The position numbers and the translations under genes are program-made. From Bacillota bacterium (GTDB lineage: Bacteria > Bacillota > Clostridia > Acetivibrionales > DSM-1351): a stretch of 14,594 nt of DNA. Shown in pieces: positions 6,262 to 13,888 of this stretch; position 1 is the first letter of the stretch; every line of letters starts with the position of its first letter. Below the pieces are notes generated by a model that worked only from the letters and a program-made list of their open reading frames with translations, was not told where the DNA came from and ran no database searches. Location: assembly GCA_023415305.1 (NCBI GenBank), contig JAEZKZ010000090.1, forward strand, positions 1 through 14,594, in the 5' to 3' direction.

Positions 6262-8002
6262 AGTTGTTAAACGTCTTGTTAAATACATTTTAAAGCACAG
6301 GCAATTTGTTTTTGGCGCCTTGCTATGTGCGTTATTCAGTAACATACTTATGATTGTAGGTCCTTTCATAATAGGTAAGGGTGTCGACAGTATAGCAGGA
6401 AAAAACAGTGTAGACTTTAAGCAGATAGGAAAAATCGTACTTGTAATAATAATTTTGTATTTTGTAAGTGCGATTTTTCAATGGACCCTTCAGGTGCTGA
6501 CAACAAAGCTTGCCAACAGAACTGTTGAAGAGCTTAAAAATGATGTTTTTATCCATGTAACAAAAATGCCTCTGGAGTATTACGACAGGAATGCTCACGG
6601 AGATATTATGTCACGGCTTACAAGCGACATGGAATACATTTCTGAGGGTATTTTCCAATCAGTAACGCAGTTTCTTACCGGGATAATCTCAATAGTAGGT
6701 TCCCTTGTATTTATGTTTATTCTGAATCCTTTTATAACTCTGGTTGTAATTGTTATGACGCCGGTTACCTTTTTCATTGCTTCCTTCATTACAAAACGTT
6801 CTTCCAAGCTTTTCAAGGAACAGTCAAAGCTGAACGGAGAGCTCAACGGCTTTGTTGAGGAAATGATAGGTAGTCAGAAGGTGGTTAAAGCCTTCAACTA
6901 TGAAGAAAATGCCCAGGAGAAATTTGAGGAGATAAACAACAGGCTTTATAAAGCAGGGAGATGGGCGCAGTTCTATTCTTCCCTTGTTAATCCCTCTACA
7001 AGGCTGGTAAATAACATAACCTATGTGTTGTTGGGACTGACAGGCGGTATAGCGGCAATTGCCGGTAGACTTAGTATAGGATACATTTCAAGCTTTTTGA
7101 CCTATTCAACATATTTCTCTCAGCCCATTAATAATATTACAAGTGTTACAACACAGCTTCAGACTGCTGTTGCATCAGCTCAGAGAGTATTCTCAGTTCT
7201 TGACAGTGAGCCCGAGAACAATGAGGAAGAGGGGCTTATTGAATTTTTTAGCACTACGAGAAATAAAGGTAAGGTTACATTCGATAATGTATCCTTTTCA
7301 TACACTGCTGGCCACCCTCTTATTAAAAATTTCAGCCTTGATGTAAACAGTGGCACCAGGGTTGCTATAGTTGGTCCTACTGGAGCGGGAAAAACTACTC
7401 TTGTAAATTTATTAATGAGATTTTACGATGTAAATAGTGGGAATATATATATCGATGGAATAAACATTAGGTCTATGACAAAGGATAGCCTCAGGAAAGC
7501 TTTCGGTATGGTTTTACAGGACACCTGGCTGTTTGCCGGTACAATACGTGAAAATATTTCTTATGGCAAGCCTGATGCTTCAGATGATGAAGTAACTGCA
7601 GCAGCAAAGTCGGCAAACGCACATAGTTTTATAAAAAAGCTGCCCATGGGCTATAATACCATGGTTACTGAGGGCGGGGGAAACCTTTCCCAGGGTCAGC
7701 GCCAGCTATTGACAATTGCTCGAGTAATGCTTATAATTCCACCAATGCTTATACTTGATGAAGCAACCAGCAGTGTTGATACAAGAACCGAAATTAAGAT
7801 TCAAAAGGCCTTCAACAGGTTAATGGAAGGCAGAACCAGCTTTATCATAGCCCACAGACTATCAACTATTCGGGAAGCCGATTTGATACTTGTTATGAAT
7901 AAAGGACAAATAGTGGAACAGGGAACCCATGACGAACTTATAGCAATGGGCGGGTTCTATAATAGACTATACTATAGTCAATACGAAAATGTTGATTTGT
8001 AA
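6251..8002 (+). CDS. ABC exporter subunit with catalytic ATP site (half-transporter 2)
   Basis: This is the partner of the preceding subunit, 583 residues from the ATG at 6251. That start has GAGGTGG 6 bases upstream and overlaps the upstream stop by 11 bases. An in-frame ATG at 6188 would add 21 residues and a 74-base overlap and is less likely. The membrane domain is at about 15-310. The nucleotide-binding domain has Walker A GPTGAGKTT at 375-383, Q423, Walker B with catalytic E504 (LILDEATSSVD) and H-loop H535 (IAHRLST). Its signature motif is LSQGQ (479-483), not LSGGQ. In the dimer this altered signature would face the degenerate Walker site of subunit 1, leaving one consensus and one degenerate ATP site. 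The substrate is unknown and no regulator gene is adjacent. Confidence 0.95.
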   Translation: MKNRVVKRLVKYILKHRQFVFGALLCALFSNILMIVGPFIIGKGVDSIAGKNSVDFKQIGKIVLVIIILYFVSAIFQWTLQVLTTKLANRTVEELKNDVFIHVTKMPLEYYDRNAHGDIMSRLTSDMEYISEGIFQSVTQFLTGIISIVGSLVFMFILNPFITLVVIVMTPVTFFIASFITKRSSKLFKEQSKLNGELNGFVEEMIGSQKVVKAFNYEENAQEKFEEINNRLYKAGRWAQFYSSLVNPSTRLVNNITYVLLGLTGGIAAIAGRLSIGYISSFLTYSTYFSQPINNITSVTTQLQTAVASAQRVFSVLDSEPENNEEEGLIEFFSTTRNKGKVTFDNVSFSYTAGHPLIKNFSLDVNSGTRVAIVGPTGAGKTTLVNLLMRFYDVNSGNIYIDGINIRSMTKDSLRKAFGMVLQDTWLFAGTIRENISYGKPDASDDEVTAAAKSANAHSFIKKLPMGYNTMVTEGGGNLSQGQRQLLTIARVMLIIPPMLILDEATSSVDTRTEIKIQKAFNRLMEGRTSFIIAHRLSTIREADLILVMNKGQIVEQGTHDELIAMGGFYNRLYYSQYENVDL

Positions 8003-8006
8003 TGTG

Positions 8007-8083
8007 CTCAAAGCAGCTAAAGTATCAAGACCACTAAAAAGACCACTAAAGTATCAAACCACTAAGCGTGGCTTGGGGAGGTT
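8007..8083 (+). repeat. Short repeat array and hairpin ahead of the coiled-coil gene
   Basis: The gap between the exporter and the next gene is built from short repeats. AAGACCACTAAA occurs twice in perfect tandem (8027-8038 and 8039-8050). CTAAAGTATCAA occurs at 8017-8028 and again at 8046-8057. It ends in a CCAC-TAAGC-GTGG hairpin (8059-8071) followed by CTT and GGGGAGGTT. The left end GCTCAAAGC and the right end match the leader of cdd at 90-120. No terminator is present, so transcription from the exporter genes probably continues through it. Confidence 0.65.
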
Positions 8084-8086
8084 AGT

Positions 8087-8896
8087 ATGGAAAATATATA
8101 TGAAGATTACAAAGTTCAAAAAAAATTATTGATGGAAGCTCTTGTGGAGCGAGATTATATGGAGATATATGAATCAAGCCTGTTAAAAAATGATTTCATT
8201 CTTAAGCTTGGGGAACCCCGGTATGAACTGCATAAGCTTGAACTGATTATTGCCAGGACAAAGCTGAAGCTAGAAATGCTTCAGACCTGTATTCAATTCC
8301 AGATTCCGATAGATTACCAGCATATAGACAGAACTCTAGAAAAGGAGTTTGAGAAGAATTTTAGCATGCTCAGGATAATGAAGAGAGAGATTGACAATGT
8401 TCATAATATGAGTGTGGAAAATAACGAATTGATTAAAAAGGCTCAAGAGTTAAAAAACATGTATTTCTCAATAGCTGAGCGAATTCACCCTGAACTTACT
8501 GTTATCCCTGATAAAAAGATTAAACGTATCTGGAAGGCTGCAAGGGCGGCATATGAAGCCCAAGATGCTGAGAAATTACAAAAGCTTCACAAAAAAGTTA
8601 TGCTTGAATATAAGGATGGTGCTGAAGGTCCTGAAAAACTTGAAGAGAAATCCAAAACAGATATAAAAAAGGCCGTAAAGCATTTGAAAATAAAAACAAA
8701 GACTGTACTGTCGGAGATTGAAAGTCTGAGAAAGCAATTTCCTTTTAACGAAGCTAAAATTCTGGAAGATCAGGAGGCTGTTGAAAGATTCAGAAAAGAT
8801 ATTTCCATTGATATAAAAATCGCTAAAGAGTTTTTAGATAAACTGGAAAAGCAGATATTGGAAAAACTTCCTCCCACAAGCGATTTGCTGCAGTAG
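8087..8896 (+). CDS. Coiled-coil protein with a J-domain-like segment, function unknown
   Basis: I do not recognise this 269-residue protein. It is highly charged, rich in Lys, Glu and Leu, with no signal peptide or membrane segment, so it is probably cytoplasmic. Long helices likely to form coiled coils lie at about 1-125 and 185-262. In between, YFSIAERIHPEL (126-137) followed by IKRIWKAARAAYEAQDAEKLQKL (145-167) resembles helices II and III of a J-like domain. The diagnostic HPD tripeptide is HPE (134-136), so stimulation of DnaK is doubtful. GGGGAGG at 8075-8081 lies 5 bases before the ATG. It ends the HD-ABC-ABC unit, followed 13 bases later by a terminator, so it may be cotranscribed with the exporter. 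A role in chaperone or stress functions would be inference only. Confidence 0.8.
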   Translation: MENIYEDYKVQKKLLMEALVERDYMEIYESSLLKNDFILKLGEPRYELHKLELIIARTKLKLEMLQTCIQFQIPIDYQHIDRTLEKEFEKNFSMLRIMKREIDNVHNMSVENNELIKKAQELKNMYFSIAERIHPELTVIPDKKIKRIWKAARAAYEAQDAEKLQKLHKKVMLEYKDGAEGPEKLEEKSKTDIKKAVKHLKIKTKTVLSEIESLRKQFPFNEAKILEDQEAVERFRKDISIDIKIAKEFLDKLEKQILEKLPPTSDLLQ

Positions 8897-8909
8897 CCTT
8901 AAAGAATGC

Positions 8910-8939
8910 AAAACCAGGTGCGGAAAGTACCTGGTTTTT
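8910..8939 (+). terminator. Rho-independent terminator after the coiled-coil gene
   Basis: The 10-base arms AAAACCAGGT (8910-8919) and ACCTGGTTTT (8929-8938) enclose a 9-base loop, and the run of five T residues (8935-8939) completes the signal. It lies 13 bases after the stop codon and would end the unit that starts near 3773. Confidence 0.88.
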
Positions 8940-9000
8940 GTGATTATGAACTTTAACCCGGTGACATTAGTTATTTTACATTAAAAGGGGTGTACATATT

Positions 9001-10569
9001 ATGAAGAAAGTTCTATTTATGTTAGTTGTGGTACTATTTACAGTTTGTGGTCTGTTTGGAATAAGTAATGCTTTGTCCAAACCAGTTAAGGAACCAGACA
9101 TATTTCTAAAAATAAGTCAAGATGGGAAAAAAGGCTTAAAGAATACCGATGGTGTTATTGTTTTGAATCCGATCTATCAAGATTTCGGAGTTAGTCAGAT
9201 CAATGGTATGCTTGCAGTAAAGAGGGAAAATAAATGGGGCTTTGTTGACAATAATTTTGATGAAGTCATAAAGCCTGAGTATGATGAGGCCATGTATTTT
9301 TATCATGGGTGGTGTCCTGTCAGAGTTGGAAAGCTTTGGGGATTGATAGATGAGAAGGGGCAGTGGATTATAAGGCCATCCTACGATTTCATAGAAATAT
9401 CTCAGGAAGCTAAATTGGCGATTATAATTAAGAAGGGGCAATATGGTCTTATCAATGGTGATGGTAAAGTCACAATTAATACAAAATATGAAAAACTTAA
9501 TTTCCTAAAGGATGGGATACTATCTTTTGTCCGGAATGGAAAAACCGGTATAATAAATGAAAACGGAAAAGCTATTGTACCTGCAAAATATAAGGGAATT
9601 TGGATGAAATCAAATTTTCCTGAGAAATCCAAGTACTATTTTTCTGTTCAAATAGAAGAAGAAATGCCTACCAAGGGTGGCTTCTATATAAAAAACAAGA
9701 CAGGTCTTATTGAAAAAAACGGCAAGGTAACAATAATTGACAAGAATGAGAGTTTTGAATTACTTCGCGAAGATATAGGTATCATAAGAGACGAATTTTA
9801 CAATACTGTAGGACTGGTTGATATTAACCTCAATCCCTTGGTTAAGCAGATTTATACAGAAATCAAGCCATATTCAGGTGATGAATTTATAGCTGTAAAA
9901 TTTAATAGATATCACGGAACAATCAGTAAAAACGGAAAGGAAATTATCAAACCCGTATACACCTATATGACCAAGGCTGGTGAAAACTTACTTGTATGTA
10001 ACGGCAATTTAAAAGGTGGTAAATGGGGGATTATTGATAAACGAGGTAAGGTAGTTACTCCAATTAAATATACAGCTGCTGAAACAAACGGAGAATATAT
10101 ATGCTTTGAGGAAAATGGTTTATGGGGAGTAATGGACGCTGGTGGTAATATAACCACAAAACCTCAATTTTCTGCTAAGCCAACTTTATCAGAAAATAAT
10201 GTTTTGTTCGTTTTAAATTATAAGGATGGTTATATTCTTAACGCAGGCTATTTCAATGTATTTGGCCAGCCGTTAACCAAATCAATTTCGGATTTATTAT
10301 ATCCATTTGAAAGTGGAGGCTCCTTTTATGGTGGAATGGCTCCGGTAAAAATGAACGGAAAGTGGGGATTCATTAATACAAGCGGAGAACTGGCTATACC
10401 ATGCAGCTTCGATAGTATTAACAGTGGTTTTAATAGTGACGTTGCGTGGGTAACTGGAAAAGTCAAGGATGGTAAACTAAAATTCGGACTTATCAATAAA
10501 AAAGGTCAATATATTATTGAACCGCAATTCGATGGTCCGGCTTTTAGTGCAATTATTAGTGCTTATTAG
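9001..10569 (+). CDS. Secreted WG-repeat protein
   Basis: This is a 522-residue exported protein made largely of WG (KWG) repeats, which form beta-rich structures of mostly unknown function. A signal peptide is clear: MKK, a hydrophobic core at about 4-21, and a likely cleavage after SNA (24). The only cysteine in the core (C16) is not in a lipobox. From about residue 40 the unit xxWGxIxxxGxxIIxPxYxxx recurs roughly twelve times, for example at 79, 113, 148, 183, 234, 271, 342, 375, 455 and 495. Some copies are degenerate (TG or FG for WG), and there is a spacer at about 395-445. The ATG at 9001 has AGGGG 10 bases upstream. It lies between a terminator and the MYG1 gene, with no clear promoter in the 60-base gap. 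It could act in envelope or carbohydrate-related binding, but nothing shows this. Confidence 0.9.
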   Translation: MKKVLFMLVVVLFTVCGLFGISNALSKPVKEPDIFLKISQDGKKGLKNTDGVIVLNPIYQDFGVSQINGMLAVKRENKWGFVDNNFDEVIKPEYDEAMYFYHGWCPVRVGKLWGLIDEKGQWIIRPSYDFIEISQEAKLAIIIKKGQYGLINGDGKVTINTKYEKLNFLKDGILSFVRNGKTGIINENGKAIVPAKYKGIWMKSNFPEKSKYYFSVQIEEEMPTKGGFYIKNKTGLIEKNGKVTIIDKNESFELLREDIGIIRDEFYNTVGLVDINLNPLVKQIYTEIKPYSGDEFIAVKFNRYHGTISKNGKEIIKPVYTYMTKAGENLLVCNGNLKGGKWGIIDKRGKVVTPIKYTAAETNGEYICFEENGLWGVMDAGGNITTKPQFSAKPTLSENNVLFVLNYKDGYILNAGYFNVFGQPLTKSISDLLYPFESGGSFYGGMAPVKMNGKWGFINTSGELAIPCSFDSINSGFNSDVAWVTGKVKDGKLKFGLINKKGQYIIEPQFDGPAFSAIISAY

Positions 10570-10655
10570 GTCTGCACAGCACGAAGGGTGATTCAATACA
10601 TAGTTCCTTGAAATCTATAACAATGCTTATTTTATTGTATGTAATTATCTTTCAT

Positions 10656-10688
10656 AGAACAAAATATCATAGTATGACATTTTGTTCT
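10656..10688 (+). promoter_or_regulatory. Perfect inverted repeat abutting the MYG1-gene ribosome binding site
   Basis: AGAACAAAAT (10656-10665) and ATTTTGTTCT (10679-10688) are perfect 10-base arms around a 13-base loop. The right arm ends at the base before GGAGG (10689-10693). It could be a repressor operator or an mRNA hairpin next to the ribosome binding site. No U tract follows, so it is not a terminator. The rest of the gap from 10570 shows no promoter I would defend. Confidence 0.6.
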
Positions 10689-10700
10689 GGAGGTATTTTT

Positions 10701-11681
10701 GTGGATACGATAAAGCAATCAAAAAAAGTTGGAACCCATGATGGCAGATTTCATGCCGACGAAGTAATGGCTACTGCAATACTTAAAGAGGTGTTTGACC
10801 TTGAGCTGACAAGAACAAGAAATCCGGAGTTACTTAAACAGCAAGACTTGGTATATGATATTGGCAATGGTGAGTTTGATCATCATCAATTGGAAAAGGA
10901 ATACAGGGAGAATGGAACACCTTATGCGGCTGCAGGGTTGATCTGGAGAAAGTTCGGGAGGGATGCCATAACATCGAAGCATCCTGAAATATCAGGCAGA
11001 GACGTTGAAAATGTGTTCAGATACACTGATACCGTGCTGATTGAAGGTATTGATGCAGCAGACAACGGTATAAGAACTACTGAAAATATAATTCCGACGA
11101 TGTGTATTTCCTCAAATATTGGAGGATATAATCCAACCTGGGATTCACCTGCATCGGTAGATGAAGCGTTTAGTGACGCAGTTAACTTTGCTTTTGATAT
11201 TCTTGATAATGTTGTCGACCAAAAAGTTTCAACAATTAAAGCAAAAACATTTGTTATAGCTGCATACAACTCTCGGGTTCGACCGGAATTGCTTATATTG
11301 GATAATTCTTACCCCTGGGAACGGACTATAAAAGAAATAGATGTAAATAGGGAAGTCCTGTTTGTGATTTATCCCAAAGAGGAGGGCTACTACATTCAGA
11401 CTGTGAGAGAATATGGACAGGAACGTAAGGACAGAAAGAGTCTCCCTGAAGCATGGGCCGGAAAAAGAGAGGGGGAGTTAAGTAGTATAACAGGAATAAA
11501 GGATGCGATATTCTGCCATTCGGGAAGATTTATTGCAAAAGCCGGTTCAATTGATAGTATATTGAAAATGGCTGAAATGGCAATTGCCGAGCCTGAACTA
11601 AAGGAACATAAACCGCATGAAAAAATAGGATTTCTCAGAAGCATTAAAAGATTCTTCAGAATTCGGCTTATTATTAAATAA
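10701..11681 (+). CDS. MYG1/UPF0160 family protein, putative metal-dependent exonuclease
   Basis: MYG1 proteins are DHH-like phosphoesterases; the eukaryotic member is a 3'-5' RNA exonuclease, while bacterial members are little studied. From the GTG at 10701 the protein has 326 residues. Family motifs include GTHDGRFHADE (11-21), YDIGNGEFDHHQ (52-63) and GIDAADNG (117-124), with His and Asp residues expected to bind metal; all look intact. The GTG is chosen because GGAGG (10689-10693) lies 7 bases upstream and the family motif begins right after it. The open frame extends back to a TTG at 10608, but no ribosome binding site serves it and the extra 31 residues cross an inverted repeat. It converges with the minus-strand gene ending at 11703, only 21 bases away. 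Confidence 0.9.
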   Translation: MDTIKQSKKVGTHDGRFHADEVMATAILKEVFDLELTRTRNPELLKQQDLVYDIGNGEFDHHQLEKEYRENGTPYAAAGLIWRKFGRDAITSKHPEISGRDVENVFRYTDTVLIEGIDAADNGIRTTENIIPTMCISSNIGGYNPTWDSPASVDEAFSDAVNFAFDILDNVVDQKVSTIKAKTFVIAAYNSRVRPELLILDNSYPWERTIKEIDVNREVLFVIYPKEEGYYIQTVREYGQERKDRKSLPEAWAGKREGELSSITGIKDAIFCHSGRFIAKAGSIDSILKMAEMAIAEPELKEHKPHEKIGFLRSIKRFFRIRLIIK

Positions 11682-11702
11682 GACCATTGAAGTCCCGTAT
11701 CT

Positions 11703-12191
11703 TTATTTAGCGGGTTCTAAAGCGACTTTAGTATTACGTACAGCTTTGCACATGGATAGCAACTGATCGCCATTAATGCATTCTATAACATTTTTATGGC
11801 AGTATAACCTGGCACATGGCTTGAAATCCCCAAGTGTAATAATCATACCCCTGTAGATCGAGTTGTCATGCATACACCTGGACAGACTCATTGCCAGTTC
11901 AACATCAACAATTTGCTGGAGTCCATGCTTCCAAACCTCTGCGAATTGGATATTATTCAGTTTTAGTCCGCTTCCATCTATACCGCAGGCAGCAGTTGGT
12001 TTAATCTTATAGCCTGAGCGTTTAAGCACTTCAACAACTACTGCCATATAATCCTTGAAATTTAAATACAGCAAATCCTCTTTACAATCAATTACTTTTA
12101 AGAGTTCAGTTATTTTTCTTTTATGGAATAATTTTATTGTTATTTCGGTCAGCTTTACTAAAATAAGTAATGTTAAAAATAATATCAGCAT
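11703..12191 (-). CDS. Membrane-anchored restriction-endonuclease-fold protein, probably inactive
   Basis: This 162-residue protein has one N-terminal membrane segment (about 1-16, MLILFLTLLILVKL). It is followed by a domain resembling the Mrr/DUF2034 nuclease group: FKDYMAVVVEVLKRSGYKIKPT, then CGIDGSGLKL, and a C-terminal part MIITLGDFKPCARLYCHKNVIECINGDQLL like the family's last strand-helix unit. The usual catalytic pattern D...(Q/E)xK is not met. D72 fits the first position, but the next segment reads QFAEVWK, where the nearest pair, E85 and K88, is one residue too far apart. It may be a non-catalytic member. The ATG at 12191 is preferred over the GTG at 12200 because GGGTGA lies at good distance before it. 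It is downstream of the methyltransferase gene with 79 bases between. Confidence 0.65.
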   Translation of the reverse strand: MLILFLTLLILVKLTEITIKLFHKRKITELLKVIDCKEDLLYLNFKDYMAVVVEVLKRSGYKIKPTAACGIDGSGLKLNNIQFAEVWKHGLQQIVDVELAMSLSRCMHDNSIYRGMIITLGDFKPCARLYCHKNVIECINGDQLLSMCKAVRNTKVALEPAK

Positions 12192-12227
12192 ATTAATCAC
12201 CCGAAATTATTTTTAACAAAAAGTTCT

Positions 12228-12242
12228 ATTATATACATGTAT
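12228..12242 (-). promoter_or_regulatory. Possible -10 element with overlapping palindrome
   Basis: On the minus strand a perfect TATAAT (12233-12228) lies about 40 bases before the start of the nuclease-fold gene. A perfect 10-base palindrome, ATACATGTAT (12233-12242), sits directly upstream of it, where a regulator could bind. No good -35 is found at 16-18 bases, so the promoter is tentative; the gene may instead be read from the upstream methyltransferase gene. Confidence 0.35.
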
Positions 12243-12270
12243 TTAACAGCGACATAAATTAAAACAATCT

Positions 12271-13440
12271 TTACACAATTTGTAAAATTGCGCACTTCAA
12301 GTACTCTGTTTCTGGAGATGCCAGCAGAACAGGGTGGTCTTTAGCCTGTGATCTGTATTCAACTACCCTTACCTTACGCTTTGAGTCTGCTGCGGCGTCA
12401 TATAAAATATCCATAAAAAGCTCGGAATCCACATGCTGCGAGCAGGAGCAGGTAATGAGGTAGCCGCCGCGTTCAATTATCTTCATTGCGCGAAGGTTGA
12501 TTTCCTTGTAACCTCTGATAGCACCCTGAACTGCATTTTTGGTTTTAGTGAAGGCTGGAGGGTCAAGCACAATAGTATCAAAGGTTTCACCATTATCATA
12601 GAATTCGCGCAATATATCGAAGGTATTCGCTGCCTGGAACTTCACGACGGTGTCAAGGCCATTAATTTCGGCATTTTTGGTGGCACACTTTACCGCATGC
12701 TCAGATATATCAATACCCATAACGCTGCTGGCACCAAAAAGGCCGGCATGTAACGCAAAGGAGCCTGTATGTGTGAAGCAGTCAAGTACCTTGACACCCT
12801 TAACAAAGGGAGCGATGGCAGCGCGGTTTTCCTTCTGGTCCAGAAAGAAGCCGGTCTTCTGACCGTTCTCCACATCAACGAGGAATTTAACACCATTTTC
12901 AGTCATTTCAACAAGGGTATTAAAGGGGCCTTTAAGGAAACCCTTCTGCATTTCAAGCCCTTCCAGGCGCCTGACAGGTACATCATTTCTTTCATATATG
13001 CCACGAGGCTTAATTATATCATTCAGAATGTCTACGATTTCACTCTTAAATCTATCTATTCCCAAGGCCAGTGTCTGCACTACCAAAATGTTTGAAAACT
13101 TGTCTACAACCAGGGCAGGCAGAAAATCGGATTCGGCAAATACTACCCGGCAGCTGTTTATATCTGCAACCTGCTTTCTGTAATTCCAGGCATCCATTAT
13201 TCTGTTATAAAGAAAATCATAATTAATTTCTTCATACTCATAGGTAAGCATCCTTATGGTTATCTGGGATTGAGGGTTATAAAAACCCCTCCCCAGAAAT
13301 TTATTCTTACTGCTGTAAACATCAACAACATCACCGGGAGTTATATCACCTTCCGTATGTGAAATATCACTTCTGAATATCCAGGGATGCCCGTATTCAA
13401 CCCTGCTTTCCTTGCCTTTTACAATATAGGCCTTTGCCAT
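12271..13440 (-). CDS. Class I SAM-dependent rRNA methyltransferase, RlmI-like
   Basis: The 389-residue protein belongs to the RlmI/YccW family, which methylates cytosine C5 in 23S rRNA (position 1962 in E. coli); the exact target here is not shown. An N-terminal PUA domain (about 1-75, with HPWIFRSDI and GDVVDVYSSKNKFLGRG) binds RNA. The Rossmann methyltransferase domain has motif I LDCFTHTGSFALHAG (219-233), the acidic loop GIDIS (242-246), motif IV LDPPAF (292-297) and TCSCSQHV (330-337), whose cysteine fits the catalytic nucleophile. The ATG at 13440 is preceded by AAAGGA in the end of the upstream DUF896 gene, whose stop lies 2 bases away, so the two are translationally close and surely cotranscribed. 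Everything expected is present. Confidence 0.92.
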   Translation of the reverse strand: MAKAYIVKGKESRVEYGHPWIFRSDISHTEGDITPGDVVDVYSSKNKFLGRGFYNPQSQITIRMLTYEYEEINYDFLYNRIMDAWNYRKQVADINSCRVVFAESDFLPALVVDKFSNILVVQTLALGIDRFKSEIVDILNDIIKPRGIYERNDVPVRRLEGLEMQKGFLKGPFNTLVEMTENGVKFLVDVENGQKTGFFLDQKENRAAIAPFVKGVKVLDCFTHTGSFALHAGLFGASSVMGIDISEHAVKCATKNAEINGLDTVVKFQAANTFDILREFYDNGETFDTIVLDPPAFTKTKNAVQGAIRGYKEINLRAMKIIERGGYLITCSCSQHVDSELFMDILYDAAADSKRKVRVVEYRSQAKDHPVLLASPETEYLKCAILQIV

Positions 13441-13442
13441 GT

Positions 13443-13646
13443 CTAGTTATCCTTTCTCAGACTTCTTCTGTTACCGTCTTTGTCAACGATTACAGTATTG
13501 TCCAGAGTAGCCTTAAGATTTGCCCTGAATGCACCGATATATTCTTTTCTAAGTTGGTCTCTTTCTATTAGTTCAGCGTCGGTAAGGGGGCTGATTTTAG
13601 CTTTTTTTGCAAGTTCGTTCAATCTTTCTATTTTGCCTTTTTCCAT
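13443..13646 (-). CDS. DUF896/YnzC-like small protein
   Basis: This is a 67-residue cytoplasmic protein of the DUF896 family, known in Firmicutes from B. subtilis YnzC. The family signature is clear: KIERLNELAKKAKISPLTDAELIERDQLRKEYI near the N-terminus, a helical hairpin in the solved family structures, then FRANLKATLDNTVIVDKDGN. Its role is unknown. In B. subtilis a relative lies in an SOS-regulated operon, but I see no LexA-like box upstream here. The ATG at 13646 follows AGGATGG. It is the first gene of the minus-strand group, ending 2 bases before the methyltransferase start. Confidence 0.93.
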   Translation of the reverse strand: MEKGKIERLNELAKKAKISPLTDAELIERDQLRKEYIGAFRANLKATLDNTVIVDKDGNRRSLRKDN

Positions 13647-13699
13647 TAAAAACCATCCTGTCTCAAATATTCAATATTGATTATGTTTTTATTCTATAG

Positions 13700-13723
13700 T
13701 GATATTAGTTATTATTAATATCA
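13700..13723. promoter_or_regulatory. AT-rich inverted repeat in the divergent ynzC-like/cheW region
   Basis: TGATATTA (13700-13707) and TAATATCA (13716-13723) are perfect 8-base arms around 8 bases, located 54 bases upstream of the DUF896 start. A smaller one, GCATT-AATA-AATGC, follows at 13741-13754. The 278-base gap 13647-13924 is very AT-rich and must hold promoters for both directions; a TATAAT on the minus strand lies near 13770. AT-rich palindromes arise by chance, so an operator role is only a suggestion. Confidence 0.35.
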
Positions 13724-13859
13724 TTTGAAGGTATGATTGAGCATTAATAAATGCACAAATTGTATTATATCAAAAATTATGCCCTTTAAAAAGCAACTTT
13801 AGAGAGAATTATAACAGAGGAATAATGATAGTAAAGTATTTTACCACTTTGAATTTTGG

Positions 13860-13888
13860 TTGCGGCACATGCAGGACTATGTTATTAT
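13860..13888 (+). promoter_or_regulatory. Candidate sigma-A promoter of cheW
   Basis: TTGCGG (13860-13865) and TATTAT (13883-13888) are separated by 17 bases, matching the consensus at 3 of 6 and 5 of 6 positions. Transcription would start near 13895, giving a 30-base leader with GGAGG. I looked for the flagellar sigma-D pattern (TAAA, 15 bases, GCCGATAA) often used for chemotaxis genes and did not find it. Confidence 0.5.

Noticed and set aside
10608..10700. Longer open frame for the MYG1 protein, with a hydrophobic start
   Set aside because: No ribosome binding site precedes the TTG at 10608 or the ATG at 10623, and the frame crosses a perfect inverted repeat. GTG at 10701 follows GGAGG and the family motif begins there.
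11682..11702. Bidirectional terminator between the convergent genes
   Set aside because: The best pairing (CCCG with CGGG) is short, has bulges and no T run on either strand.
11717..11731. CTAAAG-CGA-CTTTAG hairpin near the end of the nuclease-fold gene as a terminator or third copy of the hairpin repeat
   Set aside because: It lies inside coding sequence and has no U tract. The only match to the other repeats is the 8-mer ACTAAAGT, which is expected by chance at about this frequency.
12433..13183. Several plus-strand open frames of 60-108 codons opposite the methyltransferase gene
   Set aside because: They are antisense to a clear RlmI-like gene, overlap each other and show no family features.
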